A stretch of DNA of 24,395 nucleotides from positions 1-24,395 of IMG/VR virus record IMGVR_UViG_3300043640_000093; one strand, written 5' to 3'. This stretch comes from a virus. Below the pieces are notes generated by a model. The model saw nothing but the letters and a program-made list of their open reading frames with translations. It was not told the DNA's origin and ran no database searches. Below, in pieces: positions 7,910-13,298 of this stretch (the stretch's first letter is position 1; each line of letters begins with the position of its first letter). The position numbers were made by a program, and so were the translations under genes.

Positions 7910-8336
7910 CCCCCGCCCTTCTCCTCGATGTAGTCGATCAGGGCCTCGAAGTCGTCGCGTTCCAGCAGGGGGATCTCCCAGGGCCGGATGCCGAGGACCT
8001 CGGAGAACACGCCTATGTAGCGGAAGCGGTCGTATCCGAAGGCTCCTGGGGCAGGCTGGTAGGGTCCGCCTCACCCTCATCCGGCTCGATCTCCAGGGCG
8101 GTCAGGTCGATCTCGACGTCGCCGGACAGGATGTCGGCGAGGTTCACGTCCTTGCCGTTGCGGCGCCACACGAGCCAGATGAACCCGCACATGGCCCGGG
8201 CCGACCCGGCCTCCATGTCGGTCTCCCACTTCGCGTACGTGCACTTCAGGCCGTTCTCGATCGCGAGGGCCTCGCTCATCGGCCGGCGGCTGGTGTCGAA
8301 ATCGAACACCTCGCCGTTGATCGTCACCTTCGCCAC
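7906..8336 (-). CDS. Tail assembly chaperone GT, made by -1 frameshift
   Basis: This is the long form of the tail assembly chaperone, about 143 aa. The first frame (from ATG 8336) must shift by -1 between about 8067 and 8016 to enter a frame that reads GYDRFRYIGVFSEVLGIRP and then LLERDDFEALIDYIEEKGGG before the TAG at 7906-7908. That frame has no start codon of its own and is blocked by TGA codons just upstream of 8067, the arrangement seen in G/GT pairs of siphoviruses. GT recruits tail tube protein to the tape measure during tail assembly. The slip heptamer is not a textbook one; see the separate entry. Confidence 0.75.
8013..8336 (-). CDS. Tail assembly chaperone G (short form)
   Basis: A 107-aa protein, ATG at 8336, starting 3 bases after the preceding gene ends. 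Residues 1-20 form beta strands (KVTINGEVFDFD), followed by a helical part with CTYAKWETDMEAGSARAMC and FIWLVWRRNGKDV, and an acidic C-terminal tail ending at a TAG at 8013-8015. This is the usual plan of the short chaperone upstream of the tape measure: an N-terminal fold and an acidic end where the frameshift happens. Identification rests on position, size, and the overlapping T frame, not on a catalytic motif. It acts in the host cytoplasm during tail assembly. Confidence 0.8.
   Translation of the reverse strand: MAKVTINGEVFDFDTSRRPMSEALAIENGLKCTYAKWETDMEAGSARAMCGFIWLVWRRNGKDVNLADILSGDVEIDLTALEIEPDEGEADPTSLPQEPSDTTASAT
8061..8067 (-). other. Candidate -1 frameshift slip site of the tail chaperone
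   Basis: On the minus strand the heptamer is G-GAC-CCT. After a -1 slip, CCT re-pairs as CCC perfectly, and GAC re-pairs as GGA with a first-base match and a second-base wobble only. It is the first position after the last TGA of the T frame, so the fusion would then read YQPAPGAFGYDRFRYIG. A second, weaker candidate is GCCCCAG about 12 bases later. Neither is a canonical XXXYYYZ site. Confidence 0.35.
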
Positions 8337-8339
8337 GCG

Positions 8340-8825
8340 TTACCCGCTTCCTGTGATCTTCCGGGCCGTGTCCGTCATCGCCTGCAGCACCTTGCTGCGG
8401 ATCTGCGGCGTGGCATCCCGGCATGCGTCGGTGAAGAATCCGGCCTTCATGCCGCCCGTCTGGTAGTTCGACCAGCTCCATGTGCGCCGGGGACCCTGCG
8501 CGTAAATGGGGTGGTTGATCGTCCCGGCGTCCAGCCGGGCGATCTTCCGCTTGCGCTCACGGGCCTGCGCGCGGACCATGACACCCGGGCTGGTGCCCGC
8601 GAACCTGTTCTGCACCCGGACGGTCAGGTCGCGCGACAGCACCGCCGCGTAACGGTCCGGCAGGTAAGGCTCCAGGTGGCCCAGGCTGGCGATCTCCCGG
8701 GCCAGCGGCTCCGCGGCGTCGCGGATGTTCTTCTGCAGCTGGCGCTTCAGGCCCTGCTTCCCGGCTTCCTGCAGGCGTGCGCCGAGGAGGGCCAGCGCCA
8801 GCGCGCCCTCGTTCACGTCAGCCAT
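8340..8825 (-). CDS. Phage gp10-like tail/neck protein
   Basis: A 161-aa protein. The ATG at 8825 is preceded by GGGGAGGT 8 bases upstream, which rules out the longer upstream extension that would run through the divergent promoter. The N-terminal half is helical and basic (LQEAGKQGLKRQLQKNIRDA). The C-terminal part has RTWSWSNYQTGGMKAGFF followed by a long helix, TPQIRSKVLQAMTDTARKI, the layout of HK97 gp10-like tail completion or minor capsid proteins that contact the tail tube end. It lies between the moron and the tail chaperone. The family assignment is tentative, because gp10-like genes more often precede the major tail gene. Confidence 0.6.
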   Translation of the reverse strand: MADVNEGALALALLGARLQEAGKQGLKRQLQKNIRDAAEPLAREIASLGHLEPYLPDRYAAVLSRDLTVRVQNRFAGTSPGVMVRAQARERKRKIARLDAGTINHPIYAQGPRRTWSWSNYQTGGMKAGFFTDACRDATPQIRSKVLQAMTDTARKITGSG

Positions 8826-8842
8826 GCGCTTGACCTCCCCGT

Positions 8843-8870
8843 TTGACAATGTGGTATTACCGCATACAGT
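8843..8870 (+). promoter_or_regulatory. Promoter of the lipoprotein/RHH moron
   Basis: A perfect -35 box TTGACA lies at 8843-8848. TACAGT at 8865-8870 is a plausible -10 (4 of 6 matches to TATAAT) after a 16-base spacer. The lipoprotein ATG lies at 8914, giving a leader of roughly 35 bases. A consensus -35 is rare in this GC-rich window and it faces away from the late operon, so expression independent of the late genes is likely. Confidence 0.65.
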
Positions 8871-8892
8871 GAGCATCGTGTGGTGATACCAC
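8851..8892 (+). promoter_or_regulatory. Paired operator-like palindromes at the moron promoter
   Basis: Two similar 9-bp palindromes occur: GGTATTACC at 8853-8861, between the -35 and -10 boxes, and GGTGATACC at 8882-8890, just past the likely transcription start. Their starts are 29 bp apart, close to three helical turns. The second sits in a larger inverted repeat, GTGGT-GAT-ACCAC (8880-8892), and GTGGTAT (8851-8857) is also the inverse of ATACCAC (8886-8892). The placement is that of a repressor-controlled promoter. The binding protein is unknown; the RHH protein of the same cassette is a natural candidate. Confidence 0.5.
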
Positions 8893-8913
8893 CACCGGAA
8901 CGAGAGAAGAGAC

Positions 8914-9474
8914 ATGAAGCGCACCAGGATCACCGTAGGCCTCATACTCACCGCCGCCGCGGCACTCGCCGCCGCAGGCTGCGCCACCACCGGCCACCCC
9001 ACATCCGCCGCCACCGCCCCCGCCGCCGCAGCCACGTCAGCCGCGCCAGCCACCACCCCCGCGGCCACACCCAGCGGCCCGGCGCAGTTCGGACGCGCCC
9101 ACGGCTGGACCTACAGCGACGACCTGCAAGTCGCCGTCGTCTCCGCCACCACGACCGCCGTCGGCCAGTACGCGGGAGGCGGCCACCCCGGCGACCCCGC
9201 CGTGATCCTCAAGGTCCGCGTCACCGCCGGCAAAACCAGCCTCGACGCCAGCGAGATCCAGGTTGACGCCAACGCCGGGCCCGACGGCAGCCAGCTCGAA
9301 GCCGTGTTCGACACCGGCATCGATAACCCGTCCGGCACCCTCACCCCGGGCCAGCACGGCACGTACCTGTTCGAGTTCGACGCGCAGCACTCCAGCTGGG
9401 AAAGCCAGCTGAACGTGACCGTCACCCCCGGGTTCGACTACAACGCCGCCAGTTTCACCGGGGCCGCGTCGTGA
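8914..9474 (+). CDS. Secreted lipoprotein (moron cargo)
   Basis: A 186-aa protein, ATG at 8914 after GAGAAGAGA. Residues 1-22 are a lipoprotein signal peptide: basic MKRTR, a hydrophobic segment, and AAGC with the lipidated Cys23; the residue at -3 is Ala rather than the usual Leu. Residues 24-60 are an Ala/Thr/Pro-rich linker. Residues about 65-180 form a beta-rich domain with VAVVSATTT, VILKVRVTAG and YLFEFDAQ, resembling extracellular immunoglobulin-like DUF4352-type domains of actinobacterial lipoproteins. It would be anchored on the outer face of the host membrane. Membrane lipoproteins encoded by prophages often block superinfection or change the host surface; that role is inferred. It is co-transcribed with the next gene. 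Confidence 0.75.
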   Translation: MKRTRITVGLILTAAAALAAAGCATTGHPTSAATAPAAAATSAAPATTPAATPSGPAQFGRAHGWTYSDDLQVAVVSATTTAVGQYAGGGHPGDPAVILKVRVTAGKTSLDASEIQVDANAGPDGSQLEAVFDTGIDNPSGTLTPGQHGTYLFEFDAQHSSWESQLNVTVTPGFDYNAASFTGAAS

Positions 9475-9635
9475 CCGACCGGCACAAGCGGCGCCCCATC
9501 CCCTTCCGGCCATCGGAAGGGGATGAGTCGTGGCTCAGAGACCACGCCAAGCGCACCGGGCAGGCCGTCAACGCGGTCCTGGCCGCCGCACTCGCCGCAT
9601 ACCGCGCACGCCAGGAGGACGGGGAAGGCAGATGA
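9471..9635 (+). CDS. Ribbon-helix-helix-like small protein
   Basis: A 54-aa frame with a GTG start at 9471, overlapping the lipoprotein stop as GTGA. The sequence has a ribbon-helix-helix plan: basic start, strand RPIPFRP at about residues 8-14, helix DESWLRDHAKRTG at 18-30, and helix QAVNAVLAAALAAYRARQ at 31-48. Such proteins dimerise and bind palindromic DNA with their strands. It probably regulates its own cassette or acts on another promoter. It is the last gene of the moron; the terminator at 9673 follows. Evidence is the translational coupling, the fold pattern and the position, without a database check. Confidence 0.7.
   Translation: MTDRHKRRPIPFRPSEGDESWLRDHAKRTGQAVNAVLAAALAAYRARQEDGEGR
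9497..9525 (+). repeat. 12-bp perfect inverted repeat inside the RHH gene
   Basis: CATCCCCTTCCG (9497-9508) and CGGAAGGGGATG (9514-9525) are exact inverse complements around the 5-base loop GCCAT. It lies about 25 bases into the RHH coding region and encodes residues of its first strand. A stem this long and GC-rich could slow translation, mark an RNA processing point, or be a protein binding site. There is no T-run after it, so it is not a standard terminator. Confidence 0.6.
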
Positions 9636-9652
9636 GGATCTGTATTCGCGTA

Positions 9653-10078
9653 TTAGGTGTTGAGACCACCTGACAGAGGGTTATACCTCTGTATTTTACT
9701 GGCAGCATTCCATGTCGATTTGAAATTGACGGGACCGCCAATTGCACCGTCAGCAGAAAAGTCCGGAAGAATTGTTCCGAACCAATAAAGATTAGGATCT
9801 GCTGTAATGTTTGGATAAAGGTAGAACGAGCGGGCCAGGCCGTCCACGGCGGCGATATAGGTCTGGCTGGTGGCGTCGTCGAGGAAGCCGCCGAAATCGC
9901 CGCTCGCGTCGGGCAGCCCCGCCACGTACGTCGTGTTCCCGTCGCCGAACGCCGTCACATCGGACTTGTTGGTGACCATATTGATGGTCCAACTCGCCTG
10001 GAACGGCAGCGGTGACGCCGCGGCACCAGCCGCTATCCCACAGTACACCTGGCCATTCCGGCCATGAATCCGAGACAC
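9653..10078 (-). CDS. Major tail protein (tail tube)
   Basis: A 141-aa protein. The GTG at 10078 has AAGGAG 8 bases upstream, which excludes the longer upstream reading. The sequence has the tail-tube pattern of actinophages: SWTINMVTNKSDVTAFGDGN, then TYVAGLPDASGDFGGFLDD, YIAAVDGLARSFYLYP, YWFGTILPDFSADG and GPVNFKSTWNAAS. It polymerises into the tube around the tape measure. The C-terminal third (about 9653-9830) is clearly richer in A+T than the rest of the gene and the window, and includes the terminator of the opposing moron. That suggests a recent recombination joint inside the gene. The gene follows the glycosyltransferase at 10092 on the same strand. Confidence 0.88.
   Translation of the reverse strand: MSRIHGRNGQVYCGIAAGAAASPLPFQASWTINMVTNKSDVTAFGDGNTTYVAGLPDASGDFGGFLDDATSQTYIAAVDGLARSFYLYPNITADPNLYWFGTILPDFSADGAIGGPVNFKSTWNAASKIQRYNPLSGGLNT
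9673..9698 (+). terminator. Rho-independent terminator of the moron
   Basis: ACAGAGG (9673-9679) pairs with CCTCTGT (9686-9692) across a 6-base loop and is followed by ATTTTA on the plus strand only. It lies 38 bases after the RHH stop, so it would end plus-strand transcription before it runs antisense through the major tail gene. On the minus strand the stem is followed by CAGG, so it should not stop the late operon. It overlaps the last codons of the major tail gene. Confidence 0.6.
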
Positions 10079-10091
10079 AGTTACCGCTCCT

Positions 10092-11150
10092 TCACTTGAT
10101 CCTGACTGGCTGCCGGTCGAGCAACCGGAGCAATGACCTGGCGTTGGCTTCGAACGTCCGCCCGGCGACAGCCTCACGGGCCGCGGCGGCGCACATCTCC
10201 CGCTGGTCCGGGTGCGCCACGTACCAGCGGATCAGTTCCCCTGCCTGCTGCGGCGTGGTGAACGAGGGCAGCATCGGGAACAGCTCATCCGACTCGGGCC
10301 GCGGGTCCCGGGCGAAGAACAGGCCGCAGGCGGCCATCTCGATTTCCCGCGGGCCGCACGCGACGCCCTCGCCCGCGTGGGCTTCCTCGCCCTCGCGGCG
10401 ATAGAAGTTGATGCCGCACCGGGACCGGCGGTAAATGGCCGCCGTGTCGGCGTTGTCTACGCAGTCGTCGTCGCGGGTGGTCGTCCAGTCCCGCAGCGGC
10501 GAGTCGGCGGGCAGCTGCATCCACATGCCGGCGAGCTTCACCGCCAGCCCGTCCAGGCCCATCTCCTCGAAGAACCGGATCCGGGACGGGAACCCGGTCC
10601 CGATGAACGACAGGTCCCACTCCGGCTCGGTGCCGGGCGCTGGCGGGTGATGGATGGCCGGGCGGTAGCTATGCGGCATGTACTCCGCGGGCCCGAACTC
10701 GCGGTAGGCGGCGATGCCGGACGGGTCGTTCAGCAGGTTCACGTCGGCGTGCGCGGCCCGGACCAGCTGCTCGTCGTCCTGGTATGGGCTCTCGGTGTGC
10801 AGCAGGACGATCTTGTGGCCGCGGCCGCGCATCATGTCCAGCAGGTAGGGGGGGGTGAAGAACGCCGAGACCAGCAGGACCACGTCGGGCCAGCACTGGT
10901 ACGCGGCGCCCAGGATGCCGTACGCGGCCTGCTCGACCGCCCGCTCGCGGGACATCGCCTTGCGGACCGCGGGACGGCCCTCGGAGTCTTTCTGTTCCAT
11001 CTCGACCAGGGCGGTGTCGTAGAACTGGAGCCGCTTGTCCAGGTTGAACGTGAACACCTGCTCGCCGAGGGCACGCAGTGCCTCGGCCCAGCCTTCGTAG
11101 ACGTCGTGGACGCTGAAGTTCGGGCCGGGGTGGGCGATGAGCCAGCGCAT
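10092..11150 (-). CDS. CgeB-like glycosyltransferase
   Basis: A 352-aa protein, ATG at 11150 overlapping the tail terminator stop by one base (TAATG). It resembles CgeB-type, GT-B fold glycosyltransferases: an N-terminal Rossmann-like half starting MRWLIAHPGPNFSV, a HTESPYQDDEQ motif at 118-128, SFIGTGFPSRIRFFEEMG at 181-198, and a C-terminal nucleotide-sugar half with EIEMAACGLFFARD at 269-282 and GRTFEANARSLL at 330-341. It would transfer a sugar from a nucleotide donor to a protein or glycan in the cytoplasm. Its place between the tail terminator and the major tail gene suggests a tail protein as acceptor, which is inference. Two more glycosyltransferases lie further upstream. Confidence 0.8.
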   Translation of the reverse strand: MRWLIAHPGPNFSVHDVYEGWAEALRALGEQVFTFNLDKRLQFYDTALVEMEQKDSEGRPAVRKAMSRERAVEQAAYGILGAAYQCWPDVVLLVSAFFTPPYLLDMMRGRGHKIVLLHTESPYQDDEQLVRAAHADVNLLNDPSGIAAYREFGPAEYMPHSYRPAIHHPPAPGTEPEWDLSFIGTGFPSRIRFFEEMGLDGLAVKLAGMWMQLPADSPLRDWTTTRDDDCVDNADTAAIYRRSRCGINFYRREGEEAHAGEGVACGPREIEMAACGLFFARDPRPESDELFPMLPSFTTPQQAGELIRWYVAHPDQREMCAAAAREAVAGRTFEANARSLLRLLDRQPVRIK

Positions 11151-11566
11151 TACTCGGTGCCTGCCGTGACGGACAGGCGGGCGCCGAGGTACTGGACGCC
11201 GCCCCACTCGAGCAGCCCGTAGCTCTGGGCGGTGGTGACGACCGCGTAGTCCACGACGTGGCCGAGGGTCTGGTCAGCGGCGACGGCGGCACGCACCGAT
11301 GACGGGCCGGTGGCGGACAGGTAGCCGTCTATGAGCAGCTGGCCGCTGCGCTCGTCGGCGTAGGAGACGAGCAGGATGATCTCCAGGAGGTAGTCGGCGA
11401 TCCCGGCCTCGAAGGTCTCGCCGTAGGTGATGAACGTGCCGGGTGCCGGGGTGATGATCGCTATGGGCGGGCTGATCTCGCCGCTGACGGCCGCGGTGGC
11501 GCGCAGGCCGGGGATGTTATCGACGGCGGCGGCGAGGGCGGCGCGGACATCGCTCAGGACGGCCAT
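11150..11566 (-). CDS. Tail terminator protein
   Basis: A 138-aa protein, ATG at 11566, 10 bases after the preceding stop; no strong ribosome site, so coupling is likely. The pattern matches tail terminators of actinophages: VRAALAAAVDNIPGLRA, PPIAIITPAPG, a strand EIILLVSYADERSGQLLIDG, YLSATGPSSVRAAVAADQTL and a closing QYLGARLSVTAGTE. Tail terminators form a hexameric ring that caps the tail tube and joins it to the head. The position before the major tail gene fits, apart from the glycosyltransferase between them. A longer in-frame reading upstream is rejected because it would run through the small gene at 11577-11732. Confidence 0.8.
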   Translation of the reverse strand: MAVLSDVRAALAAAVDNIPGLRATAAVSGEISPPIAIITPAPGTFITYGETFEAGIADYLLEIILLVSYADERSGQLLIDGYLSATGPSSVRAAVAADQTLGHVVDYAVVTTAQSYGLLEWGGVQYLGARLSVTAGTE

Positions 11567-11576
11567 GCGATGCCAT

Positions 11577-11732
11577 TCATGACGACGCCAGCCACGCCAG
11601 GCCGCGCAGCGCCCGGCCCAGGGCCTCATCCCACACGTGGCGGGAGCCGCCGGTGATCCGCACACCGGGGAAACGGTCGTCGCGGACCTCCCACGCCCAC
11701 AGCCCGTGATCCTTCCAGACCCGCGCCTTCAT
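11577..11732 (-). CDS. 51-aa small protein, translationally coupled
   Basis: A 51-aa reading frame whose ATG (11732) overlaps the stop of the C39-like gene as ATGA; it ends 10 bases before the tail terminator ATG. It fills what would otherwise be a gap. The sequence has three parts: MKARVWKDHGLWAWEV, RDDRFPGVRITGGSRHV, and an amphipathic end, EALGRALRGLAWLAS. It is rich in Trp and Arg and has no cysteine or membrane segment. The exact overlaps on both sides and the sensible composition support that it is translated. Function is unknown; a small neck or assembly factor is possible. Confidence 0.6.
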   Translation of the reverse strand: MKARVWKDHGLWAWEVRDDRFPGVRITGGSRHVWDEALGRALRGLAWLASS

Positions 11733-12382
11733 GAGCCTTGCCGCCCTTCCCATCCGACCGTCCAGGCTTCCTCGAGCACTACGTCAGGGAACGCGGACAC
11801 CGGCCACGCCTGCCCCCAGCTGACCCACTCGCTGCCGGTGTCCAGCACCGCGTGCGGGCCGGGCAGGTCCACGCCGAGGATCAGCCCGGCCCCGCCAGCG
11901 ATCAGGGACCGTGCGTCATCGGGCATCACCTTCTCGAAGCTGACCGGCCGGGTACCGGCTAGCCCGAACTCGGCGGCGGCTTCCAGCGTCGCCAGGATGG
12001 ACGCCCCGGCGTCTAGGTCCCGGGTGGTGCGCAGGTACAGGGCCAGGACGTCAGCGTCGGACACCGGCCAGCCTGACAGCCGCAGCGACGCGGCGAGAGC
12101 TTCCGCTGAGCAGCACGCCACCGCCGAGCCCAGGGCCAGCTGGCGGCGCGGGTGAGCCTTCGCCTTCTTCGCGTTCGCCGCCCGCGTCTTGCTCGCCTTC
12201 ACCGCCGCCGCGTGCCGGGCCCGGTGGACCGCCCGGGACACCTTCGCGGGTTTCGCCTTGGCTTTCGCCTGGTGCTTCCCGGCGGCTGGCGGGGCCTTCG
12301 CGGTCGCGGTGCCCTTGCCGCCGCCCCCAGCACCACCGCCGCTGCCGCCCTTGACGGGGGCCTTCGGCGCGGGCTTCTTCAC
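11729..12382 (-). CDS. C39-peptidase-like protein with basic Lys/Ala tail
   Basis: A 217-aa protein, GTG at 12382 overlapping the connector stop (GTGA). Residues 1-82 are a highly basic, low-complexity tail of Lys, Ala, Gly and Pro. Residues about 83-212 look like a papain-like C39 fold: ACCSAEALAASL with Cys90/Cys91 at the start of a helix, SILATLEAAAEFGL, and LILGVDLPGPHAVLDTG with His177 on a strand, then WVSWG. Cys and His are in the order expected for a cysteine peptidase; an Asp or Asn third member cannot be fixed by eye. It may cut a virion protein, or be an inactive structural fold. The basic tail could bind DNA or an acidic partner. Confidence 0.55.
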   Translation of the reverse strand: MKKPAPKAPVKGGSGGGAGGGGKGTATAKAPPAAGKHQAKAKAKPAKVSRAVHRARHAAAVKASKTRAANAKKAKAHPRRQLALGSAVACCSAEALAASLRLSGWPVSDADVLALYLRTTRDLDAGASILATLEAAAEFGLAGTRPVSFEKVMPDDARSLIAGGAGLILGVDLPGPHAVLDTGSEWVSWGQAWPVSAFPDVVLEEAWTVGWEGRQGS

Positions 12383-13290
12383 ACGCCGACCTTCCGGGCA
12401 CCCCGGACGTACGGCTGCAGCAGCGCGTACACCTGCGGGGACGCCTGCACCCGGATCACGCCCATGTCCCCGAACCCGGCCACCCCGAACGGCGCGTCCT
12501 TCAGCTTGAAATAGTCGGCAGCGAGCTGCATGGCGGCCTGGCGGACCGCCGGGGGGATCGCGGGCCAGCCGAACACGCCGACGACCTGGATGCGGTCCTG
12601 GCGGGTGAACGCCCAGGTGAACGGGAAGAACTTGCCGCCGCCGATGGCCCGGATCTGCGTGTAGGGCCGCTGCTCCCCCGACGCACCCGTGTTGTAGGCA
12701 CGCTCACCGAGGGCCAGCTCGTAATCGGTGCCCGCCGTCCAGGTGGTCTCGAACACCCCGTCGCCGTCCGCGTCGGTCTTCAGGGTGGTGACGGACACCA
12801 GGTCGTCGGTGGACAGGTACCAGAGGCTCTCGGGGACGTAGGTGCGGGTGTCGGTGCCGCGCCAGAAGTACCGGCCGGTCGCGCCCTCGATCCATCTCGA
12901 GGCGGCCTGGCAGGCGAGGATCACCTGGTCGTCGTCGGTGGTGTCGGTGATGGACAGGCGGGATTTGAGTTCCTCGGCGGTGCAGTAGTACTGGCCGACG
13001 GTGACGGGCTGGACGGTCCACGTCCCGGGGGCGACGTCGGACGCGGTGCCGGTGCCGATCCAGACGAAGGACCAGATGCCGTCGAGGAGGCAGGGGATGT
13101 TCAGGGTGTAGGCGCCGGTGCCGGTGCGGACGATCTGCCCGGCAGTGACAATGTAGGTGACCTGGCCGCCGGCGGGGTCAGTGACGACGCAGGTAATGGC
13201 GGTCGGGTCGGTGGCCACGCCGTTCACCTTGAAGGTGTTGGCCAGGGTGGCGATCTCGCTGGCGCCGGAGTAGAAGACGGTCGCTGACAC
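12379..13290 (-). CDS. Head-tail connector (gp6-like), with N-terminal beta domain
   Basis: A 303-aa protein, GTG at 13290 with AGGAGA 5 bases upstream. Residues 1-95 are a beta-rich, immunoglobulin-like domain (TFKVNGVATDPTAITCVVTD, then a GIWSFVW strand). From residue 101, YYCTAEELKSRLSI begins a gp6-like connector domain, followed by the helix DDDQVILACQAASRWIEGATG, DGVFETTWTAGTDYELA, and FGWPAIPPAVRQAAMQLAADY near the end. The gp6-like part forms the ring under the portal, through which DNA passes. The N-terminal domain is an addition, probably facing outward. It lies downstream of the fibre-like proteins and upstream of the C39-like gene. Confidence 0.8.
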   Translation of the reverse strand: MSATVFYSGASEIATLANTFKVNGVATDPTAITCVVTDPAGGQVTYIVTAGQIVRTGTGAYTLNIPCLLDGIWSFVWIGTGTASDVAPGTWTVQPVTVGQYYCTAEELKSRLSITDTTDDDQVILACQAASRWIEGATGRYFWRGTDTRTYVPESLWYLSTDDLVSVTTLKTDADGDGVFETTWTAGTDYELALGERAYNTGASGEQRPYTQIRAIGGGKFFPFTWAFTRQDRIQVVGVFGWPAIPPAVRQAAMQLAADYFKLKDAPFGVAGFGDMGVIRVQASPQVYALLQPYVRGARKVGV

Positions 13291-13298
13291 CTGGTCTC

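Noticed and set aside
7619-8080. 153-codon minus-strand frame with an ATG near the chaperone end
   Set aside because: It is the third frame, Arg/Pro-rich, while the true T frame reads GYDRFRYIGVFSEVLG in another register.
8340-9068. Longer start for the gp10-like gene
   Set aside because: It would run through the moron promoter and lipoprotein signal; a strong GGGGAGGT places the start at 8825.
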